Source: Methylobacterium sp. WSM2598
Lineage (GTDB): Bacteria > Pseudomonadota > Alphaproteobacteria > Rhizobiales > Beijerinckiaceae
NCBI RefSeq assembly: GCF_000379105.1
Contig: NZ_KB900609.1
Location: forward strand, 1,575,985-1,639,984
Length of the DNA: 64,000 nucleotides
Reading direction: 5' to 3'
Shown: in pieces, positions 36,125 through 44,337 of the stretch
Layout of the letters: each line of letters opens with the position of its first letter
How positions within the stretch are numbered: the first letter of the stretch is position 1
Program-made: the position numbers and the translations under genes
Notes under the pieces: generated by a model
The model's database searches: none
The model's input: the letters and a program-made list of their open reading frames with translations, nothing else
What the model was told of the DNA's origin: nothing

Positions 36125-37465
36125 ATGGCGGACGAGGCCCACGAGATCATCATCGTCCGTCGCCGCGGCGACGACGAGGACGGCCATCACAGCGCCGCCT
36201 GGAAGATCGCGCTCGCCGACTTCATGACCGCCATGATGTCGCTCTTCCTGGTGCTGTGGCTGGTCAACTCGACCAGCAAGGAGACGAAGAGCGCGATCGC
36301 CGACTACTTCAACCCGATCCGCCTCGCCGAGATGTCCCCCGAGAAGAAGGGGCTGCGCGATCCGACCAACGCGCCGAGCGACAGCGGCGAGCCCGGCAAG
36401 ACCGGCGAGAGCAAGGGCGGCGAGGGCAAGGGCAAGGATTCCTCGACGAGCGGCTCCGCCAGCCGCGCCAAGGAGGCGGCCCTGTTCCAGGATCCCTACG
36501 CGGTCCTGGCGAAGCTCGCCGCCGAGGCCGATGCGGAGCGGCCCGGCGACGCCTCCTCGGCCGACGCGGTCACCGTCCAGGAGGGCAAGCCGGGCGTGAC
36601 CGGCGGCGAGGCGGCCCGCGACCCCTTCGACCCGCTCTACTGGCAGGTCGCCCCGCTGCCGCAGGCGCGCAGCGAGACGCCCGGCCCGATCAACACCGTG
36701 GCGAAGACCCCCAGCCGCGTCGATGCCAGGGCGGCGCTGCCGAATGCGGCGCGCGAGGGTCGGACGGGGCTGGACCTGGTGCCGAAGGAGATCGCCGACC
36801 TGCTCAAGCCGCCGGGCGCGAAGCCGGAGCGGACCGAGGCCAAACCCGCCGAGGCCAAACCCGCCGAGGCCAAGCCTGCGGAGGCCAAGCCCGCGGAGGC
36901 CAAGCCCGCGGAGGCCAAGCCCGCGGAGGTCAAGCCCGCGGAGGTCAAGCCCGCGGCCGTCGCGCCGGTCGACGCCAAGGCCGCGGAGCCGGGCGAGAAC
37001 GCCGCCCTGGCCGAGCTCAAGGCGGAGGTCCTGAAGGCGGTCCAGCCCCTCGCGACCGGAGCACCGGCCCCGAAGGTCGAGGTGCGCCGCACCGGCGAAG
37101 GCACGCTCATCAGCATCACGGACGAGCTCAATTTCAGCATGTTCAACGTCGGTTCGGCCGAGCCGCAGGCGAAGGTGGTCAAGGCCCTGGAGCGCATCGC
37201 CAAGGTGCTGAGCAGCCGGCCGGGCCAGATCGTCCTGCGCGGCCACACGGATGCGCGCCCGTTCAAGTCGGAGAGCTACGACAACTGGCGCCTGTCGAGC
37301 GCCCGGGCGCAGATGGCGGCCTACATGCTGATCCGCGGCGGTGTCGCGGAGCGCCGCATCGTCCGGATCGAGGGCCACGCCGACCGGCAGCCGCGCAATC
37401 CCTCCGATCCGATGGCCGCCGAGAACCGGCGCATCGAGATCCTGCTGCGGGAGAAGCCCGAGTGA
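36125..37465 (+). CDS. motB: Flagellar stator protein MotB
   Basis: A 446-residue stator subunit. The single membrane helix carries the essential Asp (LADFMTAMMSLFLVLWLVN, about residues 30-50). A long disordered linker includes eight 5-residue repeats (EAKPA type, about 238-277). The C-terminal OmpA-like peptidoglycan-binding domain has LRGHTDARPF, NWRLSSARA and NRRIEILL. It pairs with MotA, encoded in the converging operon. The rhizobial form is longer than E. coli MotB (308 residues), mainly because of the linker. Confidence 0.95.
   Translation: MADEAHEIIIVRRRGDDEDGHHSAAWKIALADFMTAMMSLFLVLWLVNSTSKETKSAIADYFNPIRLAEMSPEKKGLRDPTNAPSDSGEPGKTGESKGGEGKGKDSSTSGSASRAKEAALFQDPYAVLAKLAAEADAERPGDASSADAVTVQEGKPGVTGGEAARDPFDPLYWQVAPLPQARSETPGPINTVAKTPSRVDARAALPNAAREGRTGLDLVPKEIADLLKPPGAKPERTEAKPAEAKPAEAKPAEAKPAEAKPAEAKPAEVKPAEVKPAAVAPVDAKAAEPGENAALAELKAEVLKAVQPLATGAPAPKVEVRRTGEGTLISITDELNFSMFNVGSAEPQAKVVKALERIAKVLSSRPGQIVLRGHTDARPFKSESYDNWRLSSARAQMAAYMLIRGGVAERRIVRIEGHADRQPRNPSDPMAAENRRIEILLREKPE
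36836..36955 (+). repeat. 15-bp tandem repeat in motB
   Basis: Eight copies of a 15-bp unit close to GAGGCCAAGCCCGCG encode repeated EAKPA or EVKPA. The early copies differ by silent changes, so they are not all recent. The repeat lengthens the periplasmic linker between membrane helix and peptidoglycan-binding domain. Confidence 0.85.
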
Positions 37466-38799
37466 CGGGCCAGAGGGTCCCGCGCGCCCTCGGGCGGCCC
37501 GTCGCGCTGGCCCTGCTCTGCGGCCTGGTCCTCGCCGGCGCCGCGCGGGCGGAGGGGGGCGGGGCGGGCGGCCACGGCGACGGCAAGGCCGAGAGCGCAG
37601 CCGGTTCCGGCCACGCGGCGAGCCCTCCGGCGGCGGGCGGCGGTGGCGGGCACGGCGGTTCCGCCGCCACGGCGGTCGTCGAGCCGCTGCCGGTCGCGCC
37701 GCGCAGCCTGCCGGTCGAGCTCGTGCGCACGCTGCAACTCCTTCAGGACCGCATCGCCCGCGGCGGCACCCAGGCCCACCTCGCCCAGCGCCAGCTCATC
37801 GCGCATATCGAGCAGCGCCTGATCGGGCTCGAACCGGAGACCTGGGGCAAGCCCGCCAACGTGCAGGCCGCCGTGACCTTCGCGCTCGCCGGCGGCGGGC
37901 CGGGCGTGCTCCGGCGCGTGATCGAGGCCGGCAGCCTGCCGGATTCCGAGGCGCCGCTCCTGCAGGGAGCCCTCGCCTTCCTGGAGGGGCGCGAGAGGGA
38001 CGCCCGCACGGTGCTCACCAAGCTCGACGCGCAGACCCTTCCGGCCAGCCTCGCCGGCCAGGTCGCCCTCGCGCAATCCGCCCTGGTGGTGCGCGAGAAT
38101 CCCGATCAGGCGCTCCGGCTCCTCGATCTCGCCCGGCTGCTCGCCCCGGGCACGCTGGTGGAGGAGGGGGCGCTGCGCCGCGAGGTGTTCGTCCTCGCCC
38201 CGGCGGGCAACATCCCGCGCTTCGAGGCGCTCTCGATCCAGTACCTGCGGCGCTTCCGGCACTCGGTCTACGCGGGCAATTTCCGCCAGCGCTTCGCCGC
38301 GGCGCTCACCCGCCTCAGATACGGCGACGACCCGGTCCGGATCGGGCGCCTGGAAGCGATGCTGGCCGAGATCGAGCCCGAGGGGCGGGGCGACCTCTAC
38401 CTGCTCGTCGCCCGGGCGGCGGTGGAGCAGGGGGAGATGCGGGCCGCGGTCTTCGCGGCCAACCGCGCGGCGGCCCTGGTCGAGGCCGGCAGCGTGAGGG
38501 CGGCCCAGGCCCGGCTCTACCGGGCGGCGGCCGCGATCGCCACGCCGGACGGGTTCGACGGCGCCTACGCGGTGCTGCGCAGCCTGGACCGCGCGGCCCT
38601 GCCGAGCGCGGATGCCGGTCTGCTCGACGCCGCCCTGTCGACGGCGGCGCAGATCCGCCGCGACCTGCCGCCCGCTCCCGCGACTCCTCCCGAGGAGGCC
38701 GCCGACGGCAAGCGGCCCGTCCCCCAGGCCAAGACGATCGCCCGCGCCCAGGAGGCGATCGAACAGATCGACGACATGATGCGGAGGACGCGCCCATGA
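37462..38799 (+). CDS. motC: Chemotaxis/motility protein MotC
   Basis: A 445-residue periplasmic protein with a signal peptide (LALLCGLVLAGAARA, about residues 14-30), a Gly/His-rich stretch (about 31-70) and an all-helical body rich in TPR-like helices. MotC occurs next to motB in rhizobia and is needed for motor function by acting on MotB in the periplasm. The GTG start overlaps the motB stop (GTGA) and its own stop overlaps fliK (ATGA), so translation of the three is probably coupled. Confidence 0.88.
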   Translation: MTGQRVPRALGRPVALALLCGLVLAGAARAEGGGAGGHGDGKAESAAGSGHAASPPAAGGGGGHGGSAATAVVEPLPVAPRSLPVELVRTLQLLQDRIARGGTQAHLAQRQLIAHIEQRLIGLEPETWGKPANVQAAVTFALAGGGPGVLRRVIEAGSLPDSEAPLLQGALAFLEGRERDARTVLTKLDAQTLPASLAGQVALAQSALVVRENPDQALRLLDLARLLAPGTLVEEGALRREVFVLAPAGNIPRFEALSIQYLRRFRHSVYAGNFRQRFAAALTRLRYGDDPVRIGRLEAMLAEIEPEGRGDLYLLVARAAVEQGEMRAAVFAANRAAALVEAGSVRAAQARLYRAAAAIATPDGFDGAYAVLRSLDRAALPSADAGLLDAALSTAAQIRRDLPPAPATPPEEAADGKRPVPQAKTIARAQEAIEQIDDMMRRTRP

Positions 38800-40811
38800 A
38801 CGCCCTCGACAGCCTCCACGGCCTGATCCGGATCGCCGTCGACGCGACGTCCGGCCGGGGATCCTCGGACGGGGACGGCCGGGCCCCCTCCGGCCAGGAC
38901 AGCTTCGACACGGTGCTCGATGCCCTGGACGAGCGCCGCGACGCGCCGGCCCGGGGCCCGGCCGCCCTCATCGCGCCGGCGCCGCCGAAGCAGGAACGGG
39001 CCGCCGCGCTCCTGCAGCGCCTCAGCGCGCTGGCGGCCGGCGAGGGGGACGGCGCCGCCTCGACCGAGGCCCCGGGCCCCGCACCCGCGACGGCGCCGGA
39101 GCGGCCGGATGTCGCGAATGCCCTCACCGCCGCGCTCGCGCAGGAAGCCGTGGCCGCCCTCGCGGCCCAGCTCGGCGCGTTCGGCGCGTCCGCCTCGGTC
39201 GCCGCCGCGGATCAGACGGCTGCGCCGGCGGTCCCCGCTCAGCCTCCGGCGCTGCTCGCGCCCGGCACCGGGCCGGCGCCGGTCGCGACCGTCCTGCCGC
39301 CTGCGACGGTCCTGGCGCAGGAAACCCACTTCAACCCGGTCATGCCGCAGCTGCTGGCGGCCGGGCCCGAGGCCGGCGGGGATCCCGTCGCGGCGCTCGC
39401 CGCCCTCACCCAGGAGGCCGAGCCGCCTCCGGCCGGGGAGGCCGCGCCGCGCCTGCTCCGGCCCGACGCCCTCGCTGCGTCCGGTGCCGCGGGCGGACGC
39501 GCCGGCGTGGTCGCCCCGCGGCCCTCCGGTCCGACCGGGGCGGCGAGCGGGCCGTCGCGCCCGCAGCGCGCGGACGCGCCTTCGACCGACCCGACCTGGG
39601 CCGCAGGGGGGCCGGCGAGGGCCCTCGCCACGCCGAGCGCCACCGCGACGACCGGGTGGCCGAACCGGGTCCAGGATTCCTCCGCACCCGCCCGCGATGC
39701 GGCAGCGCCCGCGACGGCGCCCCGGCCGGATGCGGCCGGCTCGGCCGCCCTCCTGGCCTCCGCGGCGCCGGTCCCCGAGCTGCCCGCGAGCAGGCAGGCG
39801 GCGGGATCCTCCTCGTCGCCGCAGGCCGCCCTCGCGTCGGCTCCGGCGGGCGACGCGGGCGCGCGGCCGGCAGCTTCCGCGCCCGCCGCGTCGCAGCCGG
39901 TGGCGGGCCCGTCGGCCCGGGCGGGGATCGCCCCGCGGCCCCTCGGGCCCGGCGGTCGGGCCGGCCGCGACTCCGGCGCCACGGGCGAGGACCGGGCCGT
40001 CGGCGATCGGGCAGGGGACGGGTTCGGCGGCACGGACGCGCCCGGGCCGGCCAAGGCCGGTCCTGTCGCGCCGGCGGCCGCCGAGGGCGGGCGCCAGGAG
40101 GCCCGTGCGCCGATCCGCGCGCATGCCGGGACGCCGACGGTGGCCGCCGAACCTGCCGCGGGAATGCCGGCTTCCGGGTTCCCGGCCGAGGCGCCGCGCC
40201 CGGGCGACGCGGGCGATCCGGGGGCGCTCGCCCTGCCGGTGAATGCGGCCGGTGCGGCCGCGAGGCCGTCATCCGCACCTCCTCCGGGCGCGCCGCCCTC
40301 GGGCGCCCTGCCCTCCGCCACGCTGCCGCACCTCGTGGCCTCTCTCGACGCGCAGGGCGGACCGAGCACCGCGATGGCGGCCGGACCGCTGCGCATCCTG
40401 ACGCTCCAGCTGAGACCGGCCGATCTCGGCTCGGTCACGGTGACGATGCGCCTGCGCGACGGGCAGCTCGACATGAGTCTCAAGACCAGCCGTGCCGAGA
40501 CGGCGGAGATGCTGCGCAAGGATGCGGACCTCCTCGCCGGGCTGCTGCGGGAGGCCGGATACCGGCCCGACAGCATCGGCATCCAGGCGGCGGATTCCCG
40601 GGGCAGCGGCCCGCAGGGCTTCGCGTCCCCGGCAGGGAGCGGAGGGTTCGGCGCGCCGGGCGGCGGACAGCCTTCCTTCGCCGAAGGGTCCGACCACCCG
40701 GCCCGCCGCCACCAGGAGGCGGGTGCCGACCAGCGCGCCGGAGCGCGAGGGAACACGCAGGATGAGACGGGTTCGCAGTCCAATTCTGGCCGCAGCGGCG
40801 TTTATCTCTAG
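38796..40811 (+). CDS. fliK: Flagellar hook-length control protein FliK (MotD)
   Basis: A 671-residue protein whose first 500 residues are Ala/Pro/Gly-rich and of low complexity, as expected for the secreted ruler part. The conserved C-terminal switch domain is at about 528-600 (LRILTLQLRPADLGSVTVTM then LRKDADLLAGLLREAGY). It sets hook length and switches export specificity through FlhB, encoded in the opposite operon. In rhizobia the gene is also called motD. The last 50 bases overlap the transglycosylase gene. Confidence 0.88.
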   Translation: MNALDSLHGLIRIAVDATSGRGSSDGDGRAPSGQDSFDTVLDALDERRDAPARGPAALIAPAPPKQERAAALLQRLSALAAGEGDGAASTEAPGPAPATAPERPDVANALTAALAQEAVAALAAQLGAFGASASVAAADQTAAPAVPAQPPALLAPGTGPAPVATVLPPATVLAQETHFNPVMPQLLAAGPEAGGDPVAALAALTQEAEPPPAGEAAPRLLRPDALAASGAAGGRAGVVAPRPSGPTGAASGPSRPQRADAPSTDPTWAAGGPARALATPSATATTGWPNRVQDSSAPARDAAAPATAPRPDAAGSAALLASAAPVPELPASRQAAGSSSSPQAALASAPAGDAGARPAASAPAASQPVAGPSARAGIAPRPLGPGGRAGRDSGATGEDRAVGDRAGDGFGGTDAPGPAKAGPVAPAAAEGGRQEARAPIRAHAGTPTVAAEPAAGMPASGFPAEAPRPGDAGDPGALALPVNAAGAAARPSSAPPPGAPPSGALPSATLPHLVASLDAQGGPSTAMAAGPLRILTLQLRPADLGSVTVTMRLRDGQLDMSLKTSRAETAEMLRKDADLLAGLLREAGYRPDSIGIQAADSRGSGPQGFASPAGSGGFGAPGGGQPSFAEGSDHPARRHQEAGADQRAGARGNTQDETGSQSNSGRSGVYL

Positions 40812-41316
40812 CGCCGGGCCGGTCGCCGCCAATGTCTGCGAGCGCGAGATGGCGCAGGCGGCGACGCGGCACGGCGTGCCGCTCGGCATGCTCTACGCGG
40901 TGGGGCTCACCGAGAGCGGCAAGCGCGGCTCGCTGCAGCCCTTCGCCATGAACATCGAGGGGAAGCCGTATTTCGGCAGCAGCGTCGCGGACGTGCGCGC
41001 CAAGTTCGACGAGGCCCGGCGCCGCGGCGCCCGGCTGATCGATCTCGGCTGCATGCAGATCAACCATCACTTCCACGGGGCCAAGTTCGGCTCCGTCGAG
41101 GCGATGCTGGATCCGAAAGCGAATGTCGAATACGCGACGCAGTTCCTCAAGGAGCTGAAGGCCCGCGAGGGCACCTGGACGCTCGCGGTGGCGCGCTATC
41201 ACGCCGGCCCGAACAACAACCCCGCCCAGAAGCAGTATGTCTGCCAAGTCATCACCAACATGGTGGCGACCGGCTTCGGCACCTGGACGCCTCAGGCGCG
41301 GGCCTTCTGCCAGTAG
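40762..41316 (+). CDS. Exported lytic transglycosylase (SLT domain)
   Basis: A 184-residue protein with a signal peptide (MRRVRSPILAAAAFISS, cleavage near VAAN) and an SLT-type lysozyme-like domain. The catalytic Glu is in YAVGLTESGKRG and later motifs are DLGCMQINHHFH and VARYHAGPNN. It cuts peptidoglycan, presumably to let the flagellar rod or stator pass. The ATG at 40762 lies inside the end of fliK, so it overlaps by 50 bp. It is the last gene of the fliF operon. Confidence 0.88.
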   Translation: MRRVRSPILAAAAFISSAGPVAANVCEREMAQAATRHGVPLGMLYAVGLTESGKRGSLQPFAMNIEGKPYFGSSVADVRAKFDEARRRGARLIDLGCMQINHHFHGAKFGSVEAMLDPKANVEYATQFLKELKAREGTWTLAVARYHAGPNNNPAQKQYVCQVITNMVATGFGTWTPQARAFCQ

Positions 41317-41856
41317 GGCCCGCCCGGCGCGCCCGCGAGCGGCGCGCTCCCCTCACGCGCGGCGAGCCCGGAGGACCGGGCCCGGGGTGCTGGCGGACGC
41401 GGTCCGTCATACGCCATCCGGTTGATGGCTTCGCCATCTCCCGTTTCGGCCATGCGGATGTCGGCTTCGCCCAGGCGCCGCGCTCAGGCGCCGCGCAGGC
41501 GCGTGATCCGGGATCCGCTTGGGTCAAGCCGATCCCGGATCACCGCGGGCGCCAAGCACGCGGACCGCACGGCGCGTGATGGGGTTTCCGCCCGATCCGC
41601 GCAGAATCGGACGGAGCTTGGCGGTCACCTCGACTTCCGGGGCTTCCGGTCGGATCGGCGCGGGATCGGCGTCGCGCGGCTTCCCGGTGATCGGGCCGGC
41701 ATGAAAACCCGCCGATGCCGTCATCGCCCATCCGGGGTCCCCAGGCTCCCCTCCCCAGGCCGGACCCGCGCGGCCAGAGCCCGGGCAGCCGATGTCGGCC
41801 TTGCGGGATCGCGGCGCTGAACCGATCAGGCGAGACCCCTTCGCGCGGGGCCGCGC
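41317..41856. other. Intergenic region at flagellar operon convergence
   Basis: About 540 bp between the convergent transglycosylase and ftcR genes. The left half is a dispersed repeat (41408-41542). The right half (41543-41856) shows only short GC-rich hairpins and no gene or RNA that I can support. Confidence 0.5.
41408..41542 (-). repeat. Dispersed intergenic repeat, copy A
   Basis: On the minus strand this element begins with a 39-base hairpin (41542-41504, arms TGATCCGGGATCGGCTT and AAGCGGATCCCGGATCA with one mismatch, 5-base loop). It ends with a conserved block containing CATGGCCGAAACGGGAGATG. A second copy, nearly identical over its whole length apart from a gap of about 11 bases, lies at 55846-55970 on the plus strand. 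It resembles a non-autonomous REP/MITE-like element; no transposase is nearby. Confidence 0.85.
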
Positions 41857-42531
41857 TCAGCCGACGAACGTGTAGCCGATGTAGCGCTTGGCCTCGATCG
41901 GGTCGTAGCCGAGCCGCTCCCGGAGCTTCTTGCGCAGCTTGCTGACGTGGCCCTCGACCACGCTCTCCTCGACCTCGTTGCTGTAGACGCCGTAGATCGC
42001 GTTGAAGATCTGCGCCTTCGTCAGGCGGCGGCCGCGGTTGCGGACGAGGTACTCGAGGATGCTGCGCTCGCGCCGGGGCAGGGGCAGGGTCTCGCCGTCG
42101 ACCTCAGGGTCGCGCCCGTCGAAATGCACCTTCAGGCGCTCGCCCTGCTCGCCGGCCGGCTGCGTCTCGCCGTTGACCCGGCGCCAGATCGCCTCGGAGC
42201 GGGCCAGGATCTCCCGGACGTGCACCGGCTTGCCGAGCACGTCGTCGATGCCCGCGGTGAAGAGCTGCAGGGTCGTCTCGAGGGTCCTCACGTCGCTCAG
42301 CGCGATGATCGGCGCGCGGGACTGCCGCCGGATCAGGCTCGCGCAGGCCATGCGGTCGGCGAAATCCCCGAGCAGGAAGCCCTGGATGGCGTCGAGGTCG
42401 CAGGCCGAGGCGGCGCTGAACCAGTTCTTGAACTCCTCGCCCATCAGCCCGAGGGACGAAACGCCCTCCCGCTCGAAACTCGCCGCGTAGCCGCTCGTCA
42501 CCGTCGGCCGGTCATCGACGAAAATGTACAT
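41857..42531 (-). CDS. ftcR: Flagellar transcriptional regulator FtcR/Rem
   Basis: A 224-residue OmpR-type regulator. The N-terminal receiver (MYIFVDDRPTVTSGYAASFE) is atypical: the usual phospho-acceptor strand is replaced by LDAIQGFLLGDF. PVHVREILAR then marks its end. The C-terminal winged helix (LPLPRRERSILEYLVRNRGR, VVEGHVSKLRKKL) is strongly conserved with FtcR of Brucella and Rem of Sinorhizobium, which activate late flagellar genes without a known kinase. The ATG at 42531 matches their start; upstream in-frame codons lack similarity. Confidence 0.9.
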   Translation of the reverse strand: MYIFVDDRPTVTSGYAASFEREGVSSLGLMGEEFKNWFSAASACDLDAIQGFLLGDFADRMACASLIRRQSRAPIIALSDVRTLETTLQLFTAGIDDVLGKPVHVREILARSEAIWRRVNGETQPAGEQGERLKVHFDGRDPEVDGETLPLPRRERSILEYLVRNRGRRLTKAQIFNAIYGVYSNEVEESVVEGHVSKLRKKLRERLGYDPIEAKRYIGYTFVG

Positions 42532-42771
42532 GGATCGGGGACCCGGTGCATCGTTTTCGGCAGTCATCCTCCGTCCATGTCCCGGCGGCAGCTCGGCACG
42601 CGGGCCCGGCCCCTTTGGGGCGGCCACGGCGAGAACTTCTCCGGCGGGGAAATGGTCGGTCGAAGGAGGCTGCAAACCCTTCTTGAACGATCATGTCCGG
42701 GGTGGGTGATTCGGTCAATGGCAGCGATGCAACAACGGGGCAAAGCTGCCACAGGGGCATCGCCCCAGGGC

Positions 42772-43218
42772 TCAGGCGGGCGCGAGCCGCGCCCGGGTCA
42801 GCACCTCGGCGAAGCGCTCCAGGTCGAGGCCGAGGCCCGGGCCGGCCAGGATCCGGTCGATCGCCACGCCCACGTAGGTGCCGTCGAGGACGAGCTTGAA
42901 GAAGACCGTCATCGCCTCGCTGCCGAACTCCATGTCGAGGACGACGGTGGGCGAGCGGCCCCAGGAGAAGCTCACGTCGGCCGCGTCGGCGTAGGTGAGG
43001 GTGGATTCCTTGAAGAACGGCTCGGCCGAGGAGGCGACGAGGTCGGCGATGTTGCCGTGGCGGTCGTCGCGCACCCAGCCGATCAGCACGCCGCCGTCGA
43101 GCAGGCAGAACTCGGCGATGAAGTCGCGGATCTCGTGCGCGAAGATGCACTCCGCCGCCTGGAGCAGGCTGGCCGCGGCCGGCATCCCGGCAGGCATGTC
43201 AGAGGCTTGGGCCATCAT
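42772..43218 (-). CDS. Unknown protein coupled to flhB
   Basis: A 148-residue acidic, soluble protein without signal or membrane segment. Features are CIFAHEIRDFIAEFCLLDGG near the N-terminus and VVLDMEFGSEAMTVFFKLVL in the second half. Its start overlaps the flhB stop by 4 bp, so it is translated with the motor operon. I recognise no family. Its place suggests a flagellar accessory or chaperone role, which is inference only. Confidence 0.7.
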   Translation of the reverse strand: MMAQASDMPAGMPAAASLLQAAECIFAHEIRDFIAEFCLLDGGVLIGWVRDDRHGNIADLVASSAEPFFKESTLTYADAADVSFSWGRSPTVVLDMEFGSEAMTVFFKLVLDGTYVGVAIDRILAGPGLGLDLERFAEVLTRARLAPA

Positions 43219-44279
43219 CGCGACCTCGCGAACACGTAGAACAGGATCTGAGCCACAGCGCGGTAAAACTCAGCCGGGATCAACTGATCCACTTGCACAC
43301 TATCATAGAGCGATCTTGCCAGAGGCTTGTCTTCGATCACCGGGATGCCGTTGGCCTCGGCGATCTCGCGGATCTTGAGGGCGATCAGGTCCTGCCCCTT
43401 GGCGACGACCAGCGGGGCGGGGTTCTCGTCGCGCTCGTAGCGCAGGGCCACCGCGAAGTGGGTCGGGTTGGCGATCACCACGGTCGCGCGCGGCACCGCC
43501 GCCAGCATCCGCTTGCGGGTGCGGTCCTGCGCCAGCGAGCGCAGGCGGGCCTTGACCAGCGGATCGCCCTCGATCTGCTTGTGCTCGTCCTTGATCTCCT
43601 GGCGGGACATCCGCAGCGAGCGCTGCCAGCGCAGCCGGGCCCAGATCAGGTCGGCGGCGACGAGGACGATCGTGGCGATGCTGACCGCCGAGACGAGGCG
43701 GATCGCCATCGACAGGATCAGTTCCGGTACCTGGCTCGGATCGACGGTCATGGCGTTCAGCACTTTGTGCCGCTCGGAGCGCAGCAGCAGCAGGGAGACC
43801 ACAGTGATCGTGAGGAACTTAAAGAGCGATTTCAGGAACTCGACCTGGCCCGAGCGGCCGAAGATGCGGCTCCAGCCGGAGGCGGGCGAGACCCGCGACC
43901 ATTTCGGCTGGATGCGGTCGCCGACGAAGCGGGGCAGGTTCTGCAGCATGGAGGCGGCGAGCCCGCAGACCGCCAGGATGGCCAGGACCGGCAGCAGGAA
44001 GCGGCCGGCGGCGATGGCGACGCTCTGCAGCAGCAGCGTGGCGTCGCGCGCATTCTCCAGGGTGAAGCCCCGGGGCTGATCGATCAGGGGCACGAACTCG
44101 CGGGCGAGCGTGGCCGCCTGCCCGCGCACGAACAGGGTCAGGGCGATCAGCAGGCCGATCACCGAGGCGAGCACCGACGCCTCCCGGGAGACCGGAACGT
44201 CGCCCTTCTCGATCGCCTCGCGGACGCGGCGCTCGGTCGGGCTCTCGGTCTTGCTCTCCTGATCGGTCTCGTCGGCCAT
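43215..44279 (-). CDS. flhB: Flagellar export gate protein FlhB
   Basis: A 354-residue protein of the type III export apparatus. The N-terminal KTESPTERRVREAIEKGDVP is typical, followed by four membrane helices (about 30-220) and the cytoplasmic domain with the autocleavage site NPTH (about residue 272) and PVIEDKPLARSLYDSV. Cleavage between Asn and Pro switches substrate class together with FliK. The gene lies downstream of fliG in the motA operon. Confidence 0.96.
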   Translation of the reverse strand: MADETDQESKTESPTERRVREAIEKGDVPVSREASVLASVIGLLIALTLFVRGQAATLAREFVPLIDQPRGFTLENARDATLLLQSVAIAAGRFLLPVLAILAVCGLAASMLQNLPRFVGDRIQPKWSRVSPASGWSRIFGRSGQVEFLKSLFKFLTITVVSLLLLRSERHKVLNAMTVDPSQVPELILSMAIRLVSAVSIATIVLVAADLIWARLRWQRSLRMSRQEIKDEHKQIEGDPLVKARLRSLAQDRTRKRMLAAVPRATVVIANPTHFAVALRYERDENPAPLVVAKGQDLIALKIREIAEANGIPVIEDKPLARSLYDSVQVDQLIPAEFYRAVAQILFYVFARSR

Positions 44280-44337
44280 GCGGCGTCACGCTCCCGCGCC
44301 GCGGGTCGGGGGAGGGGGCGGGCGAACGGTGCGGCCG

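Noticed and set aside
36836..36955. Regular 15-bp repeat considered as a CRISPR-like array
   Set aside because: There are no unique spacers. The units are contiguous, in frame and encode a protein linker.
33746..37378. A 1210-residue minus-strand frame across fliF, fliH and motB
   Set aside because: Low-complexity shadow of three clearly functional flagellar genes on the plus strand.
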